Counted from the stretch's first letter, positions 1-9,225 are shown. The stretch is 64,000 bases of DNA from Bauldia sp963759235 (GCA_963759235.1 CAVWYO010000007.1:248001-312000); one strand, 5' to 3'. Numbers and translations: made by a program. Notes: generated by a model not told the origin, from the letters alone.

Positions 1-399
1 GATCGCCTGGCTGATGCCGGAGGAATGGAGGATCCGGGCGTTCTTGACGGCATCGACGGGGATATCCTCCGGCGTCAGCCGGCTCGCCGCCGATCCCGCC
101 CGCATGTAGGAGAAAACGTGGCCGTCGGCGCCGTGGCTGACGAAGTAGAGACCGGTATGGGCGACCGGGCTCTTCTTCACCGCGCTGGTATCGACGCCTT
201 CCGCCGCCCAAAGCTCCATGAAGGAATCGCCGAACTGGTCGGCGCCGACCGCGGTGACGTAGCCGACGCTCGCCCCTTGCCGCGCCGCGGCGATGACGCA
301 ATTCGAGGTGTCGCCGCCATGGCCTTGGCGGAAGATGGCTTCGCCCTTGGGCTGGTTCAGCTCGAACAGCGGCTCGCCGATGGCAATGATGTCGGGCAT
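1..399 (-). CDS. kdgK: PfkB-family sugar kinase, 2-keto-3-deoxygluconate kinase-like (partial)
   Basis: Only the first 133 codons are in the window; the gene runs off the left edge. The start is the ATG at 397-399 (minus strand), opening MPDIIAIGEPLFELNQP. The N-terminal part of the ribokinase/PfkB fold is clear: a GHGGDTSN motif near residues 27-34 (substrate-binding GGD..N), then GYVTAVGADQFGDS and HTGLYFVS, a pattern shared with 2-keto-3-deoxygluconate kinases. Such enzymes phosphorylate KDG in the cytoplasm in Entner-Doudoroff-type catabolism. The catalytic Asp and ATP-site motifs lie in the missing C-terminal part, so the exact substrate (KDG, fructose or another ketose) is inference. 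Confidence 0.8.
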   Translation of the reverse strand, partial: MPDIIAIGEPLFELNQPKGEAIFRQGHGGDTSNCVIAAARQGASVGYVTAVGADQFGDSFMELWAAEGVDTSAVKKSPVAHTGLYFVSHGADGHVFSYMRAGSAASRLTPEDIPVDAVKNARILHSSGISQAI

Positions 400-535
400 G
401 CTTCCCCGTCAGCTGGAGTTTGCCGAAACGGCCTCTTCGCACATTCGCCGGCGCGCCGAAATCGGGAAATCAGGGGGCGACGCCGTGGCGGCGCGACCGG
501 ATCGAGCCTGGCAGGCCGTTGAAGAAGTCTGACAA

Positions 536-780
536 TTGGCTTCGAGGACGGCCTCGTCGCAGAGGCGGGATGCGAACTCGATCTCGATTGAACCGTCGTC
601 GCCGAGCTTGGCCGAGCCTGAACTGCTGACCTCATCCCATTTCGTCGAAACCGGCCCGGGTGAAGAATAAGACAGTTGATGGGCTGTATTCGAGGTCGAG
701 ACCGGCTTGCATGGCGCCGAAGGCGATTTCTCCGTGGCCAAAGGCCTCCTCGATGCGCTTGCCGATGCGCTGGCTGACGG
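536..780 (-). pseudogene. Relic of an IS5-family-associated coding region, frameshifted
   Basis: Read on the minus strand, 736-778 encodes VSQRIGKRIEEAFG, which matches the C-terminal part of IS5-type transposases as I know them. It is followed in frame by STVLFFTRAGFDEM and a stop. One base on, in the next frame, translation resumes as WDEVSSSGSAKLGDDGSIEI, a signature I recognise from a small conserved protein often seen beside such transposases. The break is explained by one extra G at about 626-630. There is no start codon or complete domain. It lies between the kinase start and the RTX-like gene and is best read as decayed insertion-sequence debris. Confidence 0.5.
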
Positions 781-884
781 CCTCCGAAAGCCTTATCAGC
801 CGTCTCAATAGTCGAGTAATATGCCGACCGGCCGCAGCGGTTTCTCAGGTCGTCCCGACGCGAGGCGGCGAGGGAGGTATCGCC

Positions 885-1940
885 ATGCCGCACAAGAGCC
901 AGGATGACTTGGACGGGTTCGACTACGTCGCACCGGACGAGTCATGGACCATCGACCCTCACGTCCTGATCTATTCGACGAGCATAGCCATCTTCAGCGG
1001 CGTCCCCCGGAGCACGCTCACCAACCACGGCGTGATTTACGGCAGCTCTGGTCTTTATTTCTCGTCAAACGACACGGTCATCAAGAACAAGCCTGACGGC
1101 CTGATCAAGGGGATCAACGACGGGTTATTCACCGGCAGCGGCGGCGCCGGGCTGACGATCAAGAACGAGGGCGCCCTGATCGGCGCGAACAACATCGGCG
1201 TTTACCTTTACCGCCAATCATCCGCCGAGCTGACCAATACCGCCACCGGGGAAATTTACGGCAATCAGGCCGGGATCGGCGTCTTCTCCGAGGGGGCCGG
1301 CGGCAAATTCACCAACTCCGGCCTGATCCATTCCGACCGCTACGGCATCGACGTCGAGACGGCCAGCGGACTGACGACCAAGATTGCCAATCTGAAAGGC
1401 GGCGCAATCAAGGGAGACAGTGCCGCGGTGCACGTCGGTGCGGGTCAGATATCGCTGACCAATCACGGCAAGATCGTCGGCGACATCCTCTCTCCGTCGC
1501 CTGACGGCAAAGACACTGTTTTCAATGACGGCAAGATCAACGGCGCCATCTCTCTCGGGCTGGGCCGCGACACAGTCGTGTTCGCCGGCGGCTCGCAGGG
1601 CACGGTCTTCGGCGGCAGCGACAAGGACAAGTTCGTGTTCAAGCGGGAATTCGCCCCGGCGAAGGACGCCGCTGTTGTCGGCGATTTCAATCCGGGCACC
1701 GATACGATCGAACTGTCCCGAAAGCTGTTCAAGGACATCGGGCATACGGGCACTTTGAAGTCCAAATACTTTCACGTCGGTTCGCACGCCGGCGACGGCA
1801 ACGACCGCATCATCTATAACAGCCACAACGGTCACCTGTCCTATGATCGCGACGGCACCGGCAGCGGTCATGCGGTTCTGTTTGCCCGCCTCGACGCGAA
1901 CCTCAACCTCGACGCCGGCGACTTCACGGTAATCGCCTGA
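885..1940 (+). CDS. RTX-like beta-solenoid repeat protein
   Basis: 351 residues. The ATG at 885 (MPHKSQDDLDG) is chosen over the longer in-frame opening because a GGAGG lies 9 bases upstream and the upstream translation looks non-coding. Residues about 30-210 are imperfect repeats rich in N, G, T and short hydrophobics (LTNHGVIYGSSG, IKNEGALIGANN, FTNSGLIHSDRYG, LTNHGKIVGD), typical of right-handed beta-helices. Residues about 215-351 resemble the C-terminal domain of serralysin/RTX proteins: GLGRDTVVFAGG, GGSDKDKFVFK, VVGDFNPGTDTIELS and a terminal LDAGDFTVIA. There is no Sec signal, so export by a type I secretion system and calcium binding are inferred. No secretion genes are nearby. Its partner or target is unknown. 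Confidence 0.72.
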   Translation: MPHKSQDDLDGFDYVAPDESWTIDPHVLIYSTSIAIFSGVPRSTLTNHGVIYGSSGLYFSSNDTVIKNKPDGLIKGINDGLFTGSGGAGLTIKNEGALIGANNIGVYLYRQSSAELTNTATGEIYGNQAGIGVFSEGAGGKFTNSGLIHSDRYGIDVETASGLTTKIANLKGGAIKGDSAAVHVGAGQISLTNHGKIVGDILSPSPDGKDTVFNDGKINGAISLGLGRDTVVFAGGSQGTVFGGSDKDKFVFKREFAPAKDAAVVGDFNPGTDTIELSRKLFKDIGHTGTLKSKYFHVGSHAGDGNDRIIYNSHNGHLSYDRDGTGSGHAVLFARLDANLNLDAGDFTVIA

Positions 1941-2018
1941 CTCGGCCAATCTGCGGCGATATCCGCGACGGCCCCTCCTGTGGCCGTGGTCACCGACAGG
2001 ATCGGCCGTTCCGCCTGT

Positions 2019-2690
2019 CTAGACCAGTCGCCGCGCCACCGTCATGCCGTCGCCGACCGGCAGGAGAACGGCGTCGACCCGCTTGTCGGCGGCGATCTTG
2101 GCATTGAGCGCCCTAATCGCCTCCGTGCTGGCGTCGACTGCCTCGGGGTCGGCAACGCGGCCGTGCTGGAGCATGTTGTCGAAGGTGATCAGGCCGCCCA
2201 CCCGGACCAGGCGGAGACACGCTTCGTAGTAGCCGTCATATTCGGTCTTCTCGGCATCGAGGAAGGCGATGTCGAAGCTGTCGCAGAGGCCCTCCGCTAT
2301 CAGGGCGGCCAGCGTCTCGAGCGCCGGGGCGATGCGCAACTCGATGCGCTCGCTGACCCCGGCCTCCTGCCAATGCAGCCGGCCGATCTTGGTCCACCCC
2401 GTGCTGATGTCGCAGGCCACCAGCCGCCCGTCGGGCGGCAGCGCCAGCGCCACCGAAAGGGCGCTGTAGCCGGTAAAGGTGCCGACCTCCAAGGCATTCT
2501 TGGCGCCGATCAGACGGACGAGAAAGGCAAGCAGATACCCCTGTTCCGGGGCGACCTGCATACTCCCCAGCGGCAATCCGGCAGTGCGTCTGCGAAGGTT
2601 CGCCAGAACCGGATTTTCCGGACGGTGAGCCTGGACGACATAATCGTTGAGGCGCCGGTCGAGACCGATCGATCCACGCGACATTGGCAT
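2019..2690 (-). CDS. Class I SAM-dependent O-methyltransferase
   Basis: 223 residues in the length range of the catechol/caffeoyl-CoA O-methyltransferase family (Methyltransf_3). Visible motifs are GSMQVAPEQGYLLAFLVRL near residues 42-60, the SAM-binding loop EVGTFTGYSALSVALALP (about 67-84), ACDIS (acidic ribose contact), and FLDAEKTEYDGYYEACLRLV, whose Asp and Lys fit the divalent-metal and active-site region. The end GDGMTVARRL is typical. It would methylate a hydroxyl (catechol or similar) using S-adenosylmethionine in the cytoplasm. It is convergent with the RTX-like gene and stands alone, so the acceptor is not indicated. MPMSRGS or MSRGS are both possible starts. Confidence 0.88.
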   Translation of the reverse strand: MPMSRGSIGLDRRLNDYVVQAHRPENPVLANLRRRTAGLPLGSMQVAPEQGYLLAFLVRLIGAKNALEVGTFTGYSALSVALALPPDGRLVACDISTGWTKIGRLHWQEAGVSERIELRIAPALETLAALIAEGLCDSFDIAFLDAEKTEYDGYYEACLRLVRVGGLITFDNMLQHGRVADPEAVDASTEAIRALNAKIAADKRVDAVLLPVGDGMTVARRLV

Positions 2691-3054
2691 ATTCCCGATT
2701 GGTGGTATGGGGGGCCAGCTATAGCATGGCCCGGCCTTCGTTGCGCCTTCGCCGCCGACCAGCAGGCGGATGCGCGATATCGAAAGCCGTCACGGCGAAG
2801 CGAAACGAGAAAGCGCCGCTGACGCCGACGTCACCGGCGGGCGGGGGCCCTCTCCGTTTCGGCTCTTGTAGCGGCACGCGTCTCCGTCCTACAAGGACGC
2901 GCTGCCCGGACCCGCCGGGCGTCGACGGCCGGGTCCCCAGGCCGGATCGCCGTTAGCGAAGACCTTGCAGCGAGGAGCGAGGTCGGTCGGCGACGGAAAC
3001 GCGGTTCGCCCGCGGATCTTCTCTTCTCGAACGGCGGAAGCATGGCTGACTTGA
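2691..3054. other. Intergenic region with a GC-rich hairpin
   Basis: No coding region is supported here; short frames on both strands are compositional. At about 2910-2938 an imperfect palindrome (GGACCCGCCG ... CGGCCGGGTCC, one bulged base) could form a hairpin and resembles REP-like sequences. It probably holds the promoters of the divergent methyltransferase and glycosyltransferase genes, but no convincing -35/-10 pair was found. Confidence 0.35.
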
Positions 3055-6000
3055 ATGGCGCGTTCACCGATTGACAACTCTGAGTTGGAGGCGACGCCTC
3101 CGGAGGAGACCGCCGACGCCGCGGTCTACAAGAAGTTCATCGCCCATATCCGGCGGCGGCAGAAATATGCGCAGCCCGACCTCGACATCCGGGACTACGT
3201 CGACCAGTGGCGGCAGGAGCCGCTGTCCGTCGGCTTCCTCAGCGACTACCTGAAAGTCACGTTCGGCATCAATCTGCTGCGCATGTTCCCCCTCGCCAGG
3301 GCCATGGACGAGCCGGGATGGGAGGACGCGGACAACTATCTCGTCGGCGGTTCCGTTCTGCCGCCGGGGTACCATTCGCATCCCGGCTGCGTTCAGGTCT
3401 TTCGGACCCTGGCGCGGTCCAATTCGGTGCTCCTGATGGACACCGGATACCTGGCGTCGGTGGCGTCGTGGACCGCCTCCTTCAAGGGCAAGGATCCCCG
3501 TCACGCCTGCCTCGGCTACGTCTATGACGACATCGCCCACTACTTCATGAGCGACTACCCCGGCCGCATCACCCAAAAGCTCAACTCCTCGGCCAGCCTT
3601 TCGCATTCCGAGGAGGAGCGGGCAAGCCGGGTCATGAAGCGGATCCTCGCCGACCGGATTTCGAAATACAACAACCAGCCCTTCAACCTGCCGGCCTTCT
3701 CCTCCGAGTTCAGCCGCCGGGTGCTGGTGGTTGACCAGTCGTTTGCCGATGCCTCGACAATCTACGGTCGCGCCAGCGAGGATACCTTCCAGGAGATGCT
3801 GCTGGCCGCGGTCCGCGACAACCCGGACGCCGAGATCATCGTCAAGACCCATCCGGACTCGCTCGAGCAGCGCGGCAAGCGCGAGGGCTTCTTCTCCGGC
3901 ATGGCCGATTCGGGGCGCGTGCGCTTTCTCCGCCGGCCGGTCAATCCCTACGTCATTTTCGACGCGGTCGACAAAGTCTACGTGGCGACCAGCCAGATGG
4001 GCTTCGAGGCCGCCATGGCGGGCAAGGAGGTCGTCTGTTTCGGCGCTCCGATCTATGCCGGCTGGGGATTTACCCAGGATCGACGACCGATCCCCCACCG
4101 CAGTCGCCAGCGGACGATCGTCGAGTTCTTCCACTACTTCTACATCTGGTACACGCGCTACTTCACCCCGGCCTCGAGCGGGGAAGCGACCATCGAGGAG
4201 GTCCTCGACTACATCGTGCGTCACCGTGCCCAGCAGCCGGCGCCGATCATCAGCGCCGCGACGCCGGAAGTGTCGGTGGTCATCCCGGTCTACGGCGTCG
4301 AAGCCTATATCGAGGAATGCATCGCCTCGATCCAGACGCAGACGCTGAAGAACATCGAGATCATCCCGGTCAACGACTGCAGCCCGGACGGCTCGCAAAA
4401 CATCATCGACCAGCTCGCCGCCGACGATCCGCGGATTCGCCCGATCGTTCTCACCGAGAACATCGGCCAAGGCTTCGCGCGCAACCGGGCGCTCGAATCC
4501 GCCCGCGGCACCTACGTTCTGTTTGTCGACGGCGACGACTATCTCGACGACAACGAGCTGCTTGCCCGCCTGGTGGCGATCGCCCGCGCCGACCGCGCCG
4601 ACATGGTGCGGGCGGGAAAATCATATGAGCGATTGGAACCCGACAGCGGCGGCGCGCGCCGCGAGCGACAGGACGCCGTCGAGAAATATTTCGAGCGCGA
4701 ACTGAGATGCGTCACTTTCGCGACGCATCCGGAAATCCTGCACAACCGGCATTTCTGGAACTTCCTCTATCGCCGCGAATTCCTCAGCGGCAACAAGATC
4801 CGGTTCACCACCACCCAGTGGGAAGAACGGCCGTTTCTGCTGAAGGCGCTGCTCAACGCTTCGCTGATATCGGCGACGCCGGACAAAGGCTTCGCCTATC
4901 GGGTGCGCGGCAATTCCACGGCGCGCCGCACGAAGTCGATGCGCGACGTCGAGAACCACACGCGGAATTTCGCCGAGGTGCTCAAGCTGTTCCGGGAAAG
5001 GAACGCGGCGGACCCGACGAGCCCGCTGAACTATCACTACCGCTTCACCTTCTCGCAGTATATTCAGCACGTCTTTCTCGGCTTCCCCTATGCCACGATC
5101 GGCGAAGCGGACCAGCGGACCAGCGACAGATATCTTGCTCAGTGGTCCGAGATCATCGGCACCAGCGGTCTCACCGGCGCCGATCTGGTCCGAGAGCCGG
5201 AAGCGGTCAACAACAGCCTCTTCGACGAGGGCATCTACGCGCTGATCGTCGAGGCGATGCGCCGCCGGCGTTTTGATCTGGTCGCGGTCGCGGTGTCGCG
5301 GAAGGCGATCCCCGCCGCCGAAGTGTACAACATCCTGATGAGCGACGAGCAGCCCGAACTCGTCGCCGCGGTAAACCGCTACGTTCAGTACCGGCCGGCC
5401 CTGCCCCGAGCGCCAAGACGCGGACGGCAGAAGCCGAACCCGGAGCTCCGCACCATCATCCATGCCGGCGCGTCGAAGACCGGCAGCAGCTACATCCAGC
5501 ACTTCCTCGATCAGAACCGCCCCGCCCTTCTGAAACGGGGCATCTGGACGCCCGAATTCGGCGTCTACCGGCAGCCCGGCCGGCCACACAAGATCGGCGG
5601 CCACAGCCAGTTCTTCAAGTCGGCGCGGCGCAACCTGCCGGACATGCGCGTCGCCCTGGAGGAAGGGCTCGCGGTGCTCGGCCCTCACGTCCACACGATC
5701 GTCATCAGCAGCGAGGGCAACTTCCTGTCCGAGGGAACCGAGGTTCTCGCCGACTACCTCCGCGACCTCAATCCGGAGCTCCTGGTCTATCTCCGGCGCC
5801 AGGATGACTGGGCGAATTCTCAATATGCCGAATTTGCCGGCGGCGGCGCCCTCGGTCGCGTCTCCTCGACAGCCGAGGAATGGCTGGCGACTCAGTGGAC
5901 CCAGGAGCGCCTCGACTACGAGAAATTCCTGCGCCGCTGGCTGGAGAAACTGCCGAGGGACAAGGTTCACGTCCGCCCCATCGAGCGGAGCGGCATCAGG

Positions 6001-6825
6001 CAGGGCAAGATCCTGGAAGATTTTCTCAAGGAACTCGGCATCGACGGGGACGGCCTGGTGGAGCCGAGCGCCGAGATGCGGAACGAGCTGAGGCTGACCA
6101 AGGCACAGATCGAGGCGCTCCGCTCGTTCAACGCCTTGCCGTTTCCGGACAATGAAACCTATTTGCGCTTCATCCAGCGGGCCCACGACATTTTCCGCGA
6201 AGGATCGGCGGCTTCGGATGCACCGGCCGACACCTCGATCCTCACGCCGCTTCAGCGGCAGGCGATCCTCGAACGCGTTGAGCAAGGCAACGCCTGGATC
6301 GCCAGGGAGCTGCTCGGCCGGAACGACGGCGTCCTCTTCCGCGAGCTGGAGGTCAGTCGGGTCGAGGACAATCCAGTACCTGACCTGAGGGCGAGCGACG
6401 TCGCGGCGATGGTGGAGGCCTATAGCGAGATCGCCAAGCTTGCCCCGGCTTCGCAGCCGGCCGAGTCGCCCACTGGCCTGAACGGCATGGGGCAGAAGCC
6501 CGGTCTCGATGTACGGACACCCGGCGCCAAGCCCGGAGCGGACCGGATGCCGGCAGGGCGATTTCTCGACCTCAACGGCCGCCAGATCGAGAAGCGCCTC
6601 CGCGCAATTCGACACCTGCCGAACTCGCAGATCGCCGCGATCGGCCTGTTGCTTGCCGAAGGCCGGGTCAATTCCCGCAAGCTCGACGTGGTCAAGAAGG
6701 AAGCGGCGAAACGAAAGATGAGCAAGCGACGGATCCTCGCCTTTGCGCTGAGGCGCTACGGCAAAGGGGTCCTGCGGTCCGAGCTCCCCGCGCTCGATCG
6801 GATCAGGCTGCTCCTGCGCGGATAG
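3055..6825 (+). CDS. Three-domain fusion: KpsC-like transferase, GT2 glycosyltransferase, sulfotransferase-like
   Basis: 1256 residues with three catalytic-looking parts. Residues about 60-390 resemble the capsule polysaccharide KpsC/KpsS (beta-Kdo transferase) family: VATSQMGFEAAMAGKEV (about 310-326) and CFGAPIYAGWGF (about 328-339). Residues about 404-600 are a GT2 fold, with SVVIPVYGVEAYIEECIASI, PVNDCSPDGS and the metal-binding FVDGDDYLDD near 490. Residues about 798-1080 are a P-loop sulfotransferase-like domain beginning IIHAGASKTGSSYIQHFL, with YLRRQDDWANSQYAEF later. The tail is basic and unassigned. It heads a sulfotransferase island, so it probably builds and decorates a surface glycan in the cytoplasm or at the inner membrane. 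ATG at 3055 is the first workable start, since the ATG at 3043 hits a stop at once. Confidence 0.82.
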   Translation: MARSPIDNSELEATPPEETADAAVYKKFIAHIRRRQKYAQPDLDIRDYVDQWRQEPLSVGFLSDYLKVTFGINLLRMFPLARAMDEPGWEDADNYLVGGSVLPPGYHSHPGCVQVFRTLARSNSVLLMDTGYLASVASWTASFKGKDPRHACLGYVYDDIAHYFMSDYPGRITQKLNSSASLSHSEEERASRVMKRILADRISKYNNQPFNLPAFSSEFSRRVLVVDQSFADASTIYGRASEDTFQEMLLAAVRDNPDAEIIVKTHPDSLEQRGKREGFFSGMADSGRVRFLRRPVNPYVIFDAVDKVYVATSQMGFEAAMAGKEVVCFGAPIYAGWGFTQDRRPIPHRSRQRTIVEFFHYFYIWYTRYFTPASSGEATIEEVLDYIVRHRAQQPAPIISAATPEVSVVIPVYGVEAYIEECIASIQTQTLKNIEIIPVNDCSPDGSQNIIDQLAADDPRIRPIVLTENIGQGFARNRALESARGTYVLFVDGDDYLDDNELLARLVAIARADRADMVRAGKSYERLEPDSGGARRERQDAVEKYFERELRCVTFATHPEILHNRHFWNFLYRREFLSGNKIRFTTTQWEERPFLLKALLNASLISATPDKGFAYRVRGNSTARRTKSMRDVENHTRNFAEVLKLFRERNAADPTSPLNYHYRFTFSQYIQHVFLGFPYATIGEADQRTSDRYLAQWSEIIGTSGLTGADLVREPEAVNNSLFDEGIYALIVEAMRRRRFDLVAVAVSRKAIPAAEVYNILMSDEQPELVAAVNRYVQYRPALPRAPRRGRQKPNPELRTIIHAGASKTGSSYIQHFLDQNRPALLKRGIWTPEFGVYRQPGRPHKIGGHSQFFKSARRNLPDMRVALEEGLAVLGPHVHTIVISSEGNFLSEGTEVLADYLRDLNPELLVYLRRQDDWANSQYAEFAGGGALGRVSSTAEEWLATQWTQERLDYEKFLRRWLEKLPRDKVHVRPIERSGIRQGKILEDFLKELGIDGDGLVEPSAEMRNELRLTKAQIEALRSFNALPFPDNETYLRFIQRAHDIFREGSAASDAPADTSILTPLQRQAILERVEQGNAWIARELLGRNDGVLFRELEVSRVEDNPVPDLRASDVAAMVEAYSEIAKLAPASQPAESPTGLNGMGQKPGLDVRTPGAKPGADRMPAGRFLDLNGRQIEKRLRAIRHLPNSQIAAIGLLLAEGRVNSRKLDVVKKEAAKRKMSKRRILAFALRRYGKGVLRSELPALDRIRLLLRG

Positions 6826-6879
6826 CGGATCGCCTTTCGACGTCCGCCACCGGCCGCGAGCACCGCTCGGATATACGTC

Positions 6880-8784
6880 TTAAGCTTCGGCGTCGGCTTC
6901 GAGCCCGCCCTCGCCCCGACCCGCGAAGTAGGCTGCGGGCCCCTTTTGCAGGGCCGCTTGAATGGCCACGCGCACCCTGACCACTCGGCTGATCCTCCGC
7001 AGGTCCTGCGACCGCGGTTCCATCGCCGCGACGCGCCGGATCAGCGCCTCCCACCGGTCGAGGATCAGTGGGGGCGCGAACAGCGTATCGTAGCGGAGCT
7101 TGGCGGCGGTTCCCATCGACGACCGCAGAGCCGGGTCGGCCATGAGCCGGCTGATGCCATCGGCAAGATTTGCGACCTGGTCCTCTCTGGCGACCTGCAG
7201 TCCCGTTACCCCATCTTCGATCAGCAAAGGGATGCCGCTGCAGTCGCTGAAGCCGATGCACGGAAGGCCGTGCGCCATAGCTTCCAACGGCACCAGCGGA
7301 AGGCCCTCGGCATAGGAGGGCAGGACGACGAACTGGGCGCGTTCATAGAACGGATAGGCGTTCTCCTGGCGCCCCTCGAAGACGACTTTCGAGCCGACGC
7401 CCAACGCTTCCGCTTGAGCGCGCAGCGTGTCGAGAAGCGATCCGTAGCCGACGACCTGCAGGCGCCATTCATCGTCCGTCGTGGCCACCGCCTTGGCGAA
7501 CGCCGAGACGAGCGTATCGACGTTCTTCCGATCGACGAGCCTGGCGACGCACAGAACCGTCTTTTCGTCGACGCCCCTGCCGACAGGATCGCCTTGTTTG
7601 CGCGCGACCGCCACCGTGTTCGGGATGACGGTCGCCCGAGACTGGATATCCGGCGGCAGATCACTGCGGAACTCATCCGTCAAGAGATGGATCTGGTCGG
7701 CGCACGCGAATATGCGCTCCCGCTCGCCACGAAGAAGAACGCCTGTCTCGTCGGCGAAGTTCGGATCGGTGTGTTCGGACAGCAGGACCGGGCAGTTGAG
7801 CCGGTAGCCGCAATAGACGTAGCGGAAGCAGATGCGGTTCATGTAGAGGCCGACGATCAGGTCGGGCGACTGAAGCGCCAGCTCCAAGAGGAGCTGGTTG
7901 TCGGCGGCTTCGCTGTCGGCCTGTGGATGGTGGGACACGGTAACGTTTTCGTGCAGCGACCAGGTTGGTTCGCCGCGGTCGTCGTCGAATGTGTGGATGT
8001 GAATGCGGTGCCCCCGCGCGGCCATGCCATTGGCGATCATCGCACCGACGCTTTCGGTGCCGCCGCGCCCCCTGGTGATCCACGGGACGAAGAGCGCAAC
8101 TGTCAGCTGCCCATCCCCGTCACCACCCGGCGCCATCGTCCCCCTCTCCCGTAGCCGATGCCTTCCACCGTTCTTGGCGTGCTGGCGGCGGCTGAGATAG
8201 GTTGCGTCGGAGAACCCGTAGTCAAAAGCCTGGAGATCTTCGGCGTAAAATTCCTCAATCAACCGCAATGTGGTTTCGGCGGGCTTGACCTGGGTTGGTA
8301 AGCTCTTCCGTTCGTGGAAATCGACGATCGGCGGGGTTAAACTTAATTTTGTAGCAAGTCGATTGAGGATATCTTTTATCCCATCCTCAAACCTGAAGAT
8401 CTCTATCCCTTTGACGATAAAATCTATTTGAGGTCGAATGTGGTTGTCATGGACAAACGCGTCCCTGTGGTATTCGGAGAATATGAACTTGACCCAATCA
8501 TCAAACGAATAGTCGTCGGTATCCCGCATCGCGTATTCGCTAACGAGGCGATCAAAAGGATTCCTCACGATGCAAAAAGAATAGTCGTAAAAACCCTCGG
8601 GGATGATTTTCTGGTAGATATTGGCGTGAAAGTGCTGGGGAGTCACGCCGAGCCCCGAAATCCTGCGGTCGTAATGAAGCGCCATCCTTCCGGCGCCCGA
8701 AAGAAAGCTCTCAACGCTGGTGCCGCCAGTTTTCGGGATGTGGACGAAGAAGATCATCCGGTCGGCGATTCTGAACAAAGGCAT
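6880..8784 (-). CDS. Fusion of sulfotransferase family domain and GT4 glycosyltransferase
   Basis: 634 residues. Residues 1-205 are a P-loop sulfotransferase-like domain: FFVHIPKTGGTSVESFL (PAPS 5'-phosphosulfate loop) at about 12-28 and CIVRNPFDRLVSEYAMRD at about 70-87 (3'-phosphate site). From residue about 227 a GT4 (group 1) glycosyltransferase starts with VALFVPWITRGRGGTESVG. It continues with a nucleotide-sugar site containing VVLPSYAEGLPLVPLEAMAH near 484-503 (E..7..E motif). The DNA coding for the first domain is much AT-richer than that coding for the second, suggesting a recent join. The gene converges on the three-domain fusion. The likely job is adding and sulfating a sugar on the same glycan, which is inference from domain content. 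Confidence 0.82.
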   Translation of the reverse strand: MPLFRIADRMIFFVHIPKTGGTSVESFLSGAGRMALHYDRRISGLGVTPQHFHANIYQKIIPEGFYDYSFCIVRNPFDRLVSEYAMRDTDDYSFDDWVKFIFSEYHRDAFVHDNHIRPQIDFIVKGIEIFRFEDGIKDILNRLATKLSLTPPIVDFHERKSLPTQVKPAETTLRLIEEFYAEDLQAFDYGFSDATYLSRRQHAKNGGRHRLRERGTMAPGGDGDGQLTVALFVPWITRGRGGTESVGAMIANGMAARGHRIHIHTFDDDRGEPTWSLHENVTVSHHPQADSEAADNQLLLELALQSPDLIVGLYMNRICFRYVYCGYRLNCPVLLSEHTDPNFADETGVLLRGERERIFACADQIHLLTDEFRSDLPPDIQSRATVIPNTVAVARKQGDPVGRGVDEKTVLCVARLVDRKNVDTLVSAFAKAVATTDDEWRLQVVGYGSLLDTLRAQAEALGVGSKVVFEGRQENAYPFYERAQFVVLPSYAEGLPLVPLEAMAHGLPCIGFSDCSGIPLLIEDGVTGLQVAREDQVANLADGISRLMADPALRSSMGTAAKLRYDTLFAPPLILDRWEALIRRVAAMEPRSQDLRRISRVVRVRVAIQAALQKGPAAYFAGRGEGGLEADAEA

Positions 8785-8973
8785 AATGGTGAGGATCCAT
8801 TCTGGCAGAGGTCTCTATGGTCGAATGGCCTCAGACCGTCAAGCGCGCCACCAGCCGGCCGAATCGGACGCACCGGCGGGACGCCACCGGCGTCCCGAGG
8901 GGGCCGGGCCGGGCAACCAAGGTCGGCTCGCCCCCTGCCCGCGATCAGAGAAAGGGGCCGGATGGTCTGTTGG

Positions 8974-9084
8974 GCGAACAGGCGGCCAGGGCCTGTCGGT
9001 GTGTCGCGCGCGACGCTCTATCGCTGGGAGCATCGGCCCCAGCCGCGATCATGCCGCCCTTGTCGGCCTCATCCCCAGGCAGTA
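8974..9084 (+). pseudogene. Possible integrase/transposase HTH fragment within an otherwise empty intergenic region
   Basis: The 8785-9225 gap holds no intact gene. In one frame it reads GVSRATLYRWEHRPQPRSC at about 8998-9054, which resembles the N-terminal helix-turn-helix of IS481/integrase-core transposases. There is no DDE domain, and the surrounding codons are not convincing. It is weak evidence for a degraded insertion sequence at the border between the fusion gene and the AT-rich sulfotransferase gene. Confidence 0.25.
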
Positions 9085-9225
9085 CCTCGATCGGCGACGA
9101 AGCGGGGAGACCCTCCGCCTCCGCCCATGTCATGATCCCGGACATGCCCTTGACGAACGGCTGGAAAGACGTTCTCAAAGCAAGAGAGGAATTCAAAGCG
9201 TCCCGGCCAATTCGACAAAGAGGTA

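Noticed and set aside
1980..2822. 280-codon plus-strand frame over the methyltransferase region
   Set aside because: Shadow of the O-methyltransferase on the other strand; no motifs.
3064..6615. Long open frames on the minus strand (468 and 664 codons) opposite the three-domain fusion
   Set aside because: They mirror the codon structure of the plus-strand gene in GC-rich DNA, have Arg/Val/Asp-rich compositions and show no family motifs.
8785..9225. Possible small toxin-antitoxin genes in the gap before the AT-rich sulfotransferase
   Set aside because: No frame of suitable size has a ribosome site or recognisable toxin or antitoxin features; only a weak HTH-like fragment was found.
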